Shown piece by piece: positions 41,587 to 49,277 of a stretch of DNA of 64,000 bases. Each line of letters begins with the position of its first letter. Within the stretch, counting starts at the first letter, position 1. Source of the DNA: Gemmatimonadota bacterium (GTDB lineage: Bacteria > Latescibacterota > UBA2968 > UBA8231); contig JABHDC010000154.1 of assembly GCA_018673255.1 (NCBI GenBank), positions 7,618 to 71,617 of the forward strand, written 5' to 3'. Position numbers and translations under genes: made by a program. The notes beneath the pieces were generated by a model that did not search any database, had not been told where the DNA came from, and saw only the letters and a program-made list of their open reading frames with translations.

Positions 41587-43095
41587 ATGAAGCGCGTATT
41601 CATTGCCGGGCTCGTCCATGAGACCCACACCTTCCTGACTGAACGAACCGGGCTTGCCGCTTTTGAACAGACACTCTGGGTTCAGGGCGCTGAGCTGTTG
41701 TCACGCTGCGCAGGCGATGCCTCACCGATGGGGGGTGCTCTTGAAGTCGCCGAGGCTCGCCATTGGCGAATCCTGCCATCCTGCTACGGAGCGGCCATGC
41801 CCTCAGGCACGGTGACTGATGACGTTCTGGAGCTGTGGTGGGAGCAGGTGGCCGCAGATCTGTACGAGGCATTGGGTGAGGGGATCGATGGTATCCTGCT
41901 GATCCTGCATGGGGCGATGGTCTTCGAGGGGCACCCCGATGGGGAGGGTGAGATTCTGCTTCGTATGCGTCGTGCCCTGGCGCAGCGATTGGGAAGGGAA
42001 GAGGCGGCCCGTATTCCGGTGGCTGCCGATCTCGATCTACACGCCAATTTCAGCCACACCATGGCGCAGAATGCGAGCATCTTCACCGGCTATCGAGAGA
42101 ATCCCCACACCGATGCGCGTGAGGCCGGCACCAGGGCTGCCCAATTGCTCGACCGCACCATGGTGGAGGGTCTGACGCCGCAGGTCGTGGCCGTGAAACC
42201 GGCCGTCCTCTACAGCCCCAAGGGAACTGCCACGTCAGCCGATCCGGTGCGACAACTGGAAGCCATGGCACGCCATCTTGAGGCGCAGCATACGGATCTG
42301 CTCGAGGTCTGCGTCCTGCCCGGATTCTCCTACGCCGACATCGATTGTGCTGGCGTCTCCATCTGTGCCACCACCGTCGGTGATCCGGCACAGGCCCGCA
42401 CCTGGCTCGAACCGCTGGCGGCTGAGGCGCTGGCCCGGGCACAAGAAGGCAATCCCCTCGATCCGCCGATCGATGAGGTGATGCCCGAGGCCTTGCAACG
42501 AGCGACGGGGCCGATCGGCCTGGTCGAGCCCTCGGACAATATCGGTGGAGGAACACCGGGCGATGGCACGGGAATCCTGGCGGCATTGCTCAAATACGAC
42601 GTCCAGAATGCGGCGATCGTCATCAACGATCCTGAAATGGCCGCGGCCTGCCACGGCGTCAGCATCGGGGACAGTCTGCGACTGAGGATCGGCGGCAAAC
42701 TGGATCGATTTCACGGGGATCCTATCGAACTGGAGGTAAAACTCGAACACCTCAGCGATGGTCGATTTACCCTCGAAAACGAACGGTCACACTTGGCTTC
42801 ACTCGTGGGCCGGCACGTCGATATGGGCCCGAGTGCCGTGGTTCAACACGGTGGGGTGCGGATCCTGCTGACGAGCCACAAGACACCGCCCATGGATCTG
42901 GGCCAGTTGCGTAGCCAGGGCATCATCCCGGAAGAGCTCTACATGGTTGGCATCAAGGCCGCCGTATCCCATCGGGCGGCGTATGATTCGATTCTCGCCG
43001 CGACGTACTACGTGGATACGCCAGGCCTGGGGTCCAGCGATCTGCGTCGTTTTCCTTATGTTCACGTGCCGCGCCCGATGAAACCTCTCGATTAG
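41587..43095 (+). CDS. M81 family metallopeptidase (MlrC/microcystinase C type)
   Basis: 502 residues from ATG 41587 (MKRVFIAGLVHETHTFL); ATG 41575 adds four residues. Family signatures: VHETHTF at the N-terminus, LHGAMVFEGHPDGEGEIL, the metal-site segments VAADLDLHANFSHTM and YRENPHTDAREAG, PGFSYADIDCAGVSI, and the C-terminal domain SDNIGGGTPGDGTGIL. MlrC of microcystin degraders is the best-known member, but most of this abundant family in marine candidate phyla has unknown peptide or amide substrates. No signal peptide is present. The gene is followed after 12 nt by the PhyH gene, so the two likely form an operon. Confidence 0.92.
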   Translation: MKRVFIAGLVHETHTFLTERTGLAAFEQTLWVQGAELLSRCAGDASPMGGALEVAEARHWRILPSCYGAAMPSGTVTDDVLELWWEQVAADLYEALGEGIDGILLILHGAMVFEGHPDGEGEILLRMRRALAQRLGREEAARIPVAADLDLHANFSHTMAQNASIFTGYRENPHTDAREAGTRAAQLLDRTMVEGLTPQVVAVKPAVLYSPKGTATSADPVRQLEAMARHLEAQHTDLLEVCVLPGFSYADIDCAGVSICATTVGDPAQARTWLEPLAAEALARAQEGNPLDPPIDEVMPEALQRATGPIGLVEPSDNIGGGTPGDGTGILAALLKYDVQNAAIVINDPEMAAACHGVSIGDSLRLRIGGKLDRFHGDPIELEVKLEHLSDGRFTLENERSHLASLVGRHVDMGPSAVVQHGGVRILLTSHKTPPMDLGQLRSQGIIPEELYMVGIKAAVSHRAAYDSILAATYYVDTPGLGSSDLRRFPYVHVPRPMKPLD

Positions 43096-43107
43096 GAGAC
43101 GCCGACT

Positions 43108-44079
43108 GTGACCACTCTGACCGATGCCGGACTGACCTACTCCGGAGATTCCCTCGAGACCGACGCTGACTCGCTGGGAGAGTTGCGGCGCTCAGATGAC
43201 ATCGCCCACGATGCTGAGGGTCTGCAAGAGCGCATGGCTCAGGATGGCTACCTCTTTCTGCCTGGCCTGCTGGATCGTTCCCAGGTCATGGACGCCCGCA
43301 AGGAAGTCCTTCGACGTCTGGCTTCGCAGGGCATTGTGGACGATGTAGACCACGAGCTGATGGACGGGATCGTGCGGGAGGATGCATCGGTCTCTTTCGC
43401 GCCGGATCTGGCCCGCGACAACGCCGAGCTGACCCGGGTGGTCTACGATGGTCCGATGATGGACTTCTACGAGAGATTTCTGGGTGGCCCGGTCCGCCAC
43501 TTCGACTACACATGGTTCCGGGCCAAGACCCCGGGCACGACCACGGCGACGCAGCCTCACTACGATGTCGTCTACATGGGACGGGGGACCAAGAATCTGT
43601 GGACGTCCTGGACGCCATTGGGCGATGTGCCACTGGATTCCGGCGGCCTGATCGTGCTGGAAGGGTCACACAAGAATGAGGCCCTGCGCGATGGATACGG
43701 CACGACAGATGTGGACAAGTTCTGCGCCAATGAGAACGAGGCGGCGGTCACCGTTGGGCGCGCCCAGGATGAGGGACGCGAGCTGACGTCGCAGGAGCGC
43801 CAGACGATCCACTGGCAGGGGCGCGGCTCGTTTTCCGGCGACGCCGTCGCCACACGAGCCGAATTGGGCGGCCGCTGGTTGACCTCGACCTTCGAGGCGG
43901 GTGATTTGCTGGTTCTGAGCATATTCATGATGCATGCCAGCACCGACAACCTCAGCTCATCCATCAGGCTGTCGGCCGATACGCGCTATCAACTCGCCAG
44001 CGATCCCGTCGACGAACGCTGGATTGGCGATGACCCGCCATTGCACACAATCCGTGCCAAACGCGGGCTGATCTGCTGA
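43108..44079 (+). CDS. Phytanoyl-CoA dioxygenase (PhyH) family protein
   Basis: 323 residues starting at GTG 43108 with AGGAG 9 nt upstream. PhyH features: QDGYLFLPGLLDRSQVMDAR near residue 47, the iron-binding H-x-D in QPHYDVVYMGRG, SGGLIVLEGSHKNEALR, the distal histidine in FMMHASTDN and the 2-oxoglutarate-binding arginine in IRLSADTRYQ. Members are non-haem Fe(II)/2-oxoglutarate hydroxylases or halogenases. The substrate is unknown. It is probably co-transcribed with the upstream M81 gene and ends 46 nt from the convergent asparaginase gene. Confidence 0.92.
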   Translation: MTTLTDAGLTYSGDSLETDADSLGELRRSDDIAHDAEGLQERMAQDGYLFLPGLLDRSQVMDARKEVLRRLASQGIVDDVDHELMDGIVREDASVSFAPDLARDNAELTRVVYDGPMMDFYERFLGGPVRHFDYTWFRAKTPGTTTATQPHYDVVYMGRGTKNLWTSWTPLGDVPLDSGGLIVLEGSHKNEALRDGYGTTDVDKFCANENEAAVTVGRAQDEGRELTSQERQTIHWQGRGSFSGDAVATRAELGGRWLTSTFEAGDLLVLSIFMMHASTDNLSSSIRLSADTRYQLASDPVDERWIGDDPPLHTIRAKRGLIC

Positions 44080-44125
44080 CCCGCGTGGGATCAAGTTCGG
44101 TGAGCGCTTGGCCGCACCGTGAGAA

Positions 44126-45118
44126 TCAGTTGGTTACGTGAATGGCCTCGATGACCTCAGACTGCCCATCGATTGTGATGGAGTAGGCGAAACCCTTGTC
44201 GGACCCCGCGCCGCCGTAGCGGCCGTGGCGATCGATGGCGACAAAGTTCACGTGTACGTCAGCAAGAGACATGGGGTCCTTACGTCCGATACTCTCCACG
44301 GTCTCGATGCAGGCCTCTTCGGGGGTGGCGCCACGTGCCATCAGTTCGACGGTCAGGAATGTGCCGCAATACCGCATTACATTTTCGCCCACGCCTGTAG
44401 CGCCGGCGGCGCCGACCTTGCCGTCCACATACAGTCCCCCACCGATGATGGGCGAATCACCGACGCGGCCGGGTAGTTTGTAGCCCCAGCCACTCGTCGA
44501 GCAACCACCTGCCAGGGTACCGTCGGCGGCGCGGCCGATGAGGGCGATGGTGTCATGGCTTTCCTGCAGGCTCATCTCCACCTGCTCCTTCTTCCATTCC
44601 TCCCACTTCTGCCGACGATCCTCCGTCAACAGGTCGACGGCCTCGAGGCCCTCGTCGATGGCGAACTGACGTGCGCCTTCACCGACGAGCATGACGTGCT
44701 TCGTCTTTTCCATCACGCGGCGAGCCACGGAGATCGGATGGGCGATGCCCGTCATACCGCCCACACTGCCGGCATTGTAGGTCGTGCCATCCATGATACA
44801 GGCGTCCAGTTCAACGACACCCCCGGCGTTGGGGGTGCCACCCAGGCCAACGGAGTGATTTTCGGCGTCTGCCTCGACGAGTCGGATACCCCCCTCGATC
44901 GCATCCAGCAGGCTCCCACTTGCGAGGGTTCGCTGCGCCTCTTCATTGGCGAATCTTCCAAAGGCCCAGGTGGAGGCGAAAATTGATCCGTCAATGTGCT
45001 CTACTTGATCCATGGCATCCGCAGGACGAGTTGTGGTGCCGCAGCCAACAGTGGCTCCGGCAGCCGCCAGAGCGGCAGATCGGGACAGGAAATTGCGGCG
45101 TGACAGTGGTGTCGACAT
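44126..45118 (-). CDS. Exported N4-(beta-N-acetylglucosaminyl)-L-asparaginase-type Ntn hydrolase
   Basis: 330 residues. The N-terminus has a twin-arginine motif (LSRRNFLSRSAALAAAGATV) followed by a Cys (TVGC) that could be lipidated. The Ntn-hydrolase asparaginase-2 fold shows SLLDAIEGGIRLVEADAENH, VGLGGTPNAGGVVELDACIM, YNAGSVGGMTGIAHP, and the autoprocessing site ESHDTIALIG, where the Thr after HD becomes the nucleophile, then GWGYKLPGRVGDSPIIGGGL and GATGVGENVMRY. Family members cleave GlcNAc-Asn bonds or isoaspartyl peptides. Export by Tat suggests periplasmic turnover of glycopeptides. Strand convergence with the PhyH gene indicates separate control. Confidence 0.93.
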   Translation of the reverse strand: MSTPLSRRNFLSRSAALAAAGATVGCGTTTRPADAMDQVEHIDGSIFASTWAFGRFANEEAQRTLASGSLLDAIEGGIRLVEADAENHSVGLGGTPNAGGVVELDACIMDGTTYNAGSVGGMTGIAHPISVARRVMEKTKHVMLVGEGARQFAIDEGLEAVDLLTEDRRQKWEEWKKEQVEMSLQESHDTIALIGRAADGTLAGGCSTSGWGYKLPGRVGDSPIIGGGLYVDGKVGAAGATGVGENVMRYCGTFLTVELMARGATPEEACIETVESIGRKDPMSLADVHVNFVAIDRHGRYGGAGSDKGFAYSITIDGQSEVIEAIHVTN

Positions 45119-45304
45119 GTGGGTTGTGCTCCCTGAGTCGAGACATTTCGAAGGAGAAAGGGCTCCGAACAGCTGCAGCGGCCAATCTTACATCATGTGG
45201 TCGTGTTTTGCCAGACTGATGGGTGATTCTGATGCACAAGTAATGCAATTACCGCCAGTCCCAAAAAACAAACGTTTGGACCAGTGTGGGGAGTCAAAAA
45301 ACAT

Positions 45305-45333
45305 TTGGACGCCTATTGCTCTCCCCCTATCTT
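45305..45333 (+). promoter_or_regulatory. Putative promoter of the CBM9-like secreted protein
   Basis: TTGGAC (45305-45310) lies exactly 17 nt before TATCTT (45328-45333), about 66 nt upstream of the ATG at 45400. An AAACGTTT palindrome at 45269-45276 lies just upstream. Confidence 0.5.
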
Positions 45334-45399
45334 CAAATCTGTTCTGTACGGACCCCTCGGTCCGCTGATTCCGCGAACAAACCGCCAAGGAGCGAACAC

Positions 45400-46371
45400 A
45401 TGCGGAAGTTTCTCGTAGCAGGGGTTGCCACCCTGCTCGTCGCCGGCGCTGCCAGCGCCCAGTTTTTTGATCCGCCCGCCCTTGAGGATCGCAACGGCAG
45501 CACGGGTCTGCCGTTCTACATGCTCGAGGTGCCTGATGCTGGTTCCATGAATATGGACGGCAACAGCAGCGACTGGGGTTGGTTCGATCCCGAGTACACG
45601 CTCACGATGGACGAGTGGCGTGATGAGGGTGATCGTCCGACACCGGCGCGTTCTGATCTGAACATCACCACCTTCCTGGCTTGGAAGGGCGGCGATGTGA
45701 ATCGTTGGTACTGCTTCATGGAAGCCTTTGACGATGTCCTGGTTCATGATGGCACCAGCGTCATTCGTTGGAATGGTGACATGCTGCAGGTCGGTCACGA
45801 TCCTCAGGATCACGGCCGCCAGCGTGGTCCCGCTTCTGGCTACACCATGGAATGGATGATGGCGCCCGGTGATGTCACCGAGCCCAACAATGTCACCTTC
45901 CGTTATGGTGGCGTCGAAGGTGAGCCCGACACGTGGGGCGAGTATGGTACCGAGCCCTGGATCCAGCACACTGTGACCGTCGACCCGCCGGAGGCTTTTG
46001 CCGCCGATCTGTGGACCGATGGTGGCACGACCATCTATGAGTTCAGCATCAAGGTCCTGGCTTTCCAGGATGACGCCGGCCCAGCTGCCAGCGAAGAGTG
46101 GCAGATGGACGCCGTCGCCGGCGATGCTGGCGCTGGTTTCCCGATCGCTTTCTGGTATGAAGATGGTGAGGGTCCGGATTCTGGATTCGGCAACGACGAA
46201 GACGGCAATCACCTCGGCTCCAACGACTACACCATCCGTGGTCCGGAAGCCTCTGGTCGTCAGTACTACGCTCTGACCACCCTGCTTCGCATTGGTGAGT
46301 ACACCGCTGGTTCGGGTGCTACCGCCGTCGAGACGTCGACTTGGGGTAACATCAAGAACTCCTTCCATTAG
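45400..46371 (+). CDS. Secreted CBM9-like/DOMON-type binding protein
   Basis: 323 residues from ATG 45400 with AAGGAG 7 nt upstream. A signal peptide (MRKFLVAGVATLLVAGAASA) is followed by one beta-sandwich domain: MNMDGNSSDWGW (the D-G-x-x-S-D-W start typical of CBM9-like domains), FLAWKGGDVNRWYCFMEAFD, YTMEWMMAPGD and TTIYEFSIKVLAF. It is probably a secreted carbohydrate- or haem-binding protein. The strong ribosome binding site, near-consensus promoter and its own terminator suggest high, independent expression. A 351-codon antisense open frame covers almost the same span but has none of these signals. Confidence 0.85.
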   Translation: MRKFLVAGVATLLVAGAASAQFFDPPALEDRNGSTGLPFYMLEVPDAGSMNMDGNSSDWGWFDPEYTLTMDEWRDEGDRPTPARSDLNITTFLAWKGGDVNRWYCFMEAFDDVLVHDGTSVIRWNGDMLQVGHDPQDHGRQRGPASGYTMEWMMAPGDVTEPNNVTFRYGGVEGEPDTWGEYGTEPWIQHTVTVDPPEAFAADLWTDGGTTIYEFSIKVLAFQDDAGPAASEEWQMDAVAGDAGAGFPIAFWYEDGEGPDSGFGNDEDGNHLGSNDYTIRGPEASGRQYYALTTLLRIGEYTAGSGATAVETSTWGNIKNSFH

Positions 46372-46418
46372 GCCACACGGCGTCTTGACGCCGCGAACCT
46401 GATGAAAGACTGATGTTT

Positions 46419-46463
46419 GATCGGGCCAGTCGGAGTGTCATCCGGCTGGCCCGATCTGCTTTT
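46419..46463 (+). terminator. Intrinsic terminator after the CBM9-like gene
   Basis: GATCGGGCCAG (46419-46429) pairs perfectly with CTGGCCCGATC (46446-46456), with an inner CGGA/TCCG pairing, followed by TGCTTTT. Confidence 0.85.
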
Positions 46464-46522
46464 GCTTCCTACTCTTCCCGTCGTACCTTTGCTCGATCAC
46501 TCGCCAGAAGAGGATGAAATCG

Positions 46523-47245
46523 GTGAAACGCTGGTATGTCAGTAGCCTGGTGGCCTTCGTCGCCCTGCTCGTCGTGTCTGCCTGCGGCCGCTATTTCGCC
46601 ACTCCATTGCAGCCTGCCACCGAGCAGGCCGCAGGGATGACCGTCAACGACGACGGCTCGATCACCTATGATCTGGATCGTCTGGCGATCACACTGCGAC
46701 CCATGACCGACGAGGAAATGAATCGCCTCGCGTCGCCTTCTGGTGATGAGTCTGTCAATCCCTATACATTCGGAGACCTCGTCAAGCCGGGCGAGACCTG
46801 GACGGAGACACGGTTCACCGTGTTCCGGTTGCAGGTGGCGAACTATCAGTTTCCCAAAGTCCGCATCGATCCGGTCAGTAGTCAGATCTCGGCCGGCAAT
46901 CATCGTGTTTACGCCCCGCTCAGTTTTTCGGATCTCTACGATTACTACCGAGCACACTGGCTCGGGCGCACAGGGCAGGGCCGCGTTGAGTTCCGAGACC
47001 GGACGGACATGCTGAATCGGACCCTGTTCGCTGACGACTTCATCTTCAGCGGCAGTGACGCTGACGGATTTGTCGTCTTCCCACGACTCGACGATGACGT
47101 GCGCCAGATCCAGGTGAGCTTGAGAGACATCGCCGTTCGTTTCGATTACACCGATGAACCCGTGGAGACGATCGATCTGACCTTCGAGTTCGATCGCGAC
47201 ATCCTCCGCGGAAAAACGCCCGCCGATGCGGTGAGAGACAACTGA
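46523..47245 (+). CDS. Lipoprotein of unknown function, first gene of the surface block
   Basis: 240 residues from GTG 46523; AAGAGG is 9 nt upstream of it, while the ATG at 46514 directly abuts that site. The leader (YVSSLVAFVALLVVSACG) ends in a lipobox with Cys at about residue 22. The rest is beta-rich with no repeat and no family I recognise; distinctive segments are ITYDLDRLAITLRPMTDEEM, TETRFTVFRLQVANYQFPKV and DYTDEPVETIDLTFEFDRD. It ends 4 nt before the first FlgD-tailed protein gene and so belongs with that operon, probably as an outer-membrane-anchored partner. Confidence 0.72.
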   Translation: MKRWYVSSLVAFVALLVVSACGRYFATPLQPATEQAAGMTVNDDGSITYDLDRLAITLRPMTDEEMNRLASPSGDESVNPYTFGDLVKPGETWTETRFTVFRLQVANYQFPKVRIDPVSSQISAGNHRVYAPLSFSDLYDYYRAHWLGRTGQGRVEFRDRTDMLNRTLFADDFIFSGSDADGFVVFPRLDDDVRQIQVSLRDIAVRFDYTDEPVETIDLTFEFDRDILRGKTPADAVRDN

Positions 47246-47249
47246 ACAC

Positions 47250-49277
47250 ATGCATTGTGTCAGGACTCGGATTTGGCATCGCGTTTGGGGTACCTGCGCC
47301 GTTATCGGCCTGATGGCCATCGGGGCGTACGGGCAGTTGCAGACTTGGCGCGTCGGTGGCACCGGCGATGCCTGGAATGATGTTGCTTCGTCTCAGAGTG
47401 GAGCACTCGAAGTCGATGGGGGGCTTCAGCCTCTCGAGCTGGAGACCGGAGCGAATCTCCTCCAGCTCCTCCAAGCGTCCGGACTCGATTGGATCAACGA
47501 TCAGCCTGACGACTACCGGGCGTCCGGTCAGCCCCGCACCTGGTCGAGGGACGGGCTGTTCAATCAGGTCGATGGTCCTCTCGCTCTGGTCGACGGCAAT
47601 CCATCGACATCTTCCGAGAATATTTTCAAAGCGGCCATCAATCAGTCCGGTGCTTCCTTCTTCTGGGATTTTGGCGCGCCATTCCCTCTGAATCGGATTC
47701 GATTCTTTCCCGATCCCAATGATGAGGATTCCTTCATCAAGGCCTTCGAGATTCGGGTCAACGATGGAGAGACCTACAACGACATCAACCGGCCCGTATA
47801 CGAGACCCTGCGCCGCGTCGAGGTCAATGCCGAAAGTGTTGTCGATCTGGAATTTGCTCCGCTGCAAGGGCGCTTCCTGCAATTGCTGGTTCTGTCGAAG
47901 ACGCCTTTCAATCTGGCCGAATTCGAGGTCTACGGTGAAGGGTTCGTTCCCGTCGCCAGTTATGAGTCGGAGCTTCATCCATTCGGCGCATCGGTGAATT
48001 TCGGTGATCTGCGGCTGTGGTCGTCGAGACTGGTGCGCGAGGGTGGCGAGGAGGCCGATGCGAATGACCGTCCGACGGCCGTATTCCAGATGCGCACAGG
48101 CGCAGACGATTCACCCTTCGTCTACATCCGGCGCGATCGTGAGACCGGGGCGCAGGAAGAGGTGAGTTTCGAGGAATACAACTCGCGCCTGCCCCGCCAG
48201 GCCCTGTTTCAACTGGATCCGGAAACGGGTGCTCTGCTCGGAGAGGTCGATCGAACGACCTATTTCGCCCTTCCCGTCAACGAACAGGGGCCAGTGAGAG
48301 ATTTCGTCAAGGGTGACATTCGGGGTGACGTGGACAACTGGAGCCCCTGGTCAGTGCCCATCACGATCGATTCGACGGGAGCAATCGAGACACCGGTGAG
48401 TCTGCAGAGTCCAAGGGGGTTTCTGCAATTCCGTGTCGCCTTCAGCGGTGACGCGGACAATGTCATACGCATCGACTCATTGGAGATCGACCACTTTCCC
48501 GGCCTCGTGACGGATGCGGTGGGTGAACTGGCGCTGGCGAGTGATCCTCGTCCTGAGACGGGCATTCCGGAGGTGGCCGGCGGCGTGGATACAAGCTTCG
48601 TCCTGGACATCCGAACTGATTTCGTCGGCGCGAATCTGCCCGGTTACCGCGGCATGCGTGTTACCTCGTTCCCGGCCCCAGTGTTTGAGCATCTGCTGGT
48701 CGGCGACCCGTTGCAGCCCCTGGCAGACGCCCAGGTTCTGCCGACCGACGATGGCTTCGATGTCTTCTTTGATCCAGTCACGGCTGCCAACAATCAGCCT
48801 CTCCGGGTCTCCTTCAAGATGCGATTGCTCGAGCACAATACGCCGATCAATGTGTGGCTGATCAACGATGTGGATTCACCACCACATCCCGTGCGGCCCG
48901 GTGACGCGTCGGAAGCGATCTCCACAGGGGTCACCAATGCCTTCACGTTGGAGACCCGCCCCATCGTGGAGGCCCGACTGTCGACGACGGTCGTGACGCC
49001 GAATGGCGATGGGATCAACGACGCGACCGGTATTCTACTGATTCTTTCTCAGTTCACCGGTGACGTCGATGTGGACGTTGAGATCTTCGATCTGTCGGGT
49101 CGACGTGTCCGGCACCTGATTTCAGGTCGGCAGCCGGCCGGTGCATCCAACGAGAGTTGGGACGCCCGCGATGATGGTGGTGACCTGGTGCCCCCAGGTC
49201 TTTACCTGTTGCGCGTCCGAGCCAAGACCGATGCGGAGACATTCCAGAGCGCACAGTCGATGGGAGTCGTGTATTGA
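47250..49277 (+). CDS. Large secreted protein with discoidin-like N-terminus and FlgD-type C-terminus (1 of 3)
   Basis: 675 residues with signal sequence VWGTCAVIGLMAIGAYGQ. Residues about 105-235 look like an F5/8-type C (discoidin) module (LALVDGNPSTSSENIFKAA, WDFGAPFPLNRIRFFPD, LAEFEVYGEGF). Several beta modules follow (SYESELHPFGASVNFGDLRL, DNWSPWSVPITIDSTGA). The C-terminus is FlgD/CHU_C-like: TTVVTPNGDGINDATGILLI, VDVEIFDLSGRRVRHLISGR, SWDARDDGGDLVPPGLYLLR, ending SMGVVY. The next two genes share this plan. FlgD-like tails are thought to guide secretion or anchoring in FCB bacteria; this is inference here. The stop overlaps the next gene's TTG start. Confidence 0.82.
   Translation: MHCVRTRIWHRVWGTCAVIGLMAIGAYGQLQTWRVGGTGDAWNDVASSQSGALEVDGGLQPLELETGANLLQLLQASGLDWINDQPDDYRASGQPRTWSRDGLFNQVDGPLALVDGNPSTSSENIFKAAINQSGASFFWDFGAPFPLNRIRFFPDPNDEDSFIKAFEIRVNDGETYNDINRPVYETLRRVEVNAESVVDLEFAPLQGRFLQLLVLSKTPFNLAEFEVYGEGFVPVASYESELHPFGASVNFGDLRLWSSRLVREGGEEADANDRPTAVFQMRTGADDSPFVYIRRDRETGAQEEVSFEEYNSRLPRQALFQLDPETGALLGEVDRTTYFALPVNEQGPVRDFVKGDIRGDVDNWSPWSVPITIDSTGAIETPVSLQSPRGFLQFRVAFSGDADNVIRIDSLEIDHFPGLVTDAVGELALASDPRPETGIPEVAGGVDTSFVLDIRTDFVGANLPGYRGMRVTSFPAPVFEHLLVGDPLQPLADAQVLPTDDGFDVFFDPVTAANNQPLRVSFKMRLLEHNTPINVWLINDVDSPPHPVRPGDASEAISTGVTNAFTLETRPIVEARLSTTVVTPNGDGINDATGILLILSQFTGDVDVDVEIFDLSGRRVRHLISGRQPAGASNESWDARDDGGDLVPPGLYLLRVRAKTDAETFQSAQSMGVVY

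Noticed and set aside
45313..46368. 351-codon open frame antisense to the CBM9-like gene
   Set aside because: No ribosome binding site, signal or family motif. The plus-strand gene has promoter, AAGGAG, signal peptide and terminator. Third-position GC keeps antisense frames open throughout this genome.
46469..47362. 297-codon minus-strand open frame
   Set aside because: Antisense to the lipoprotein gene, which has a lipobox and fits the operon spacing.
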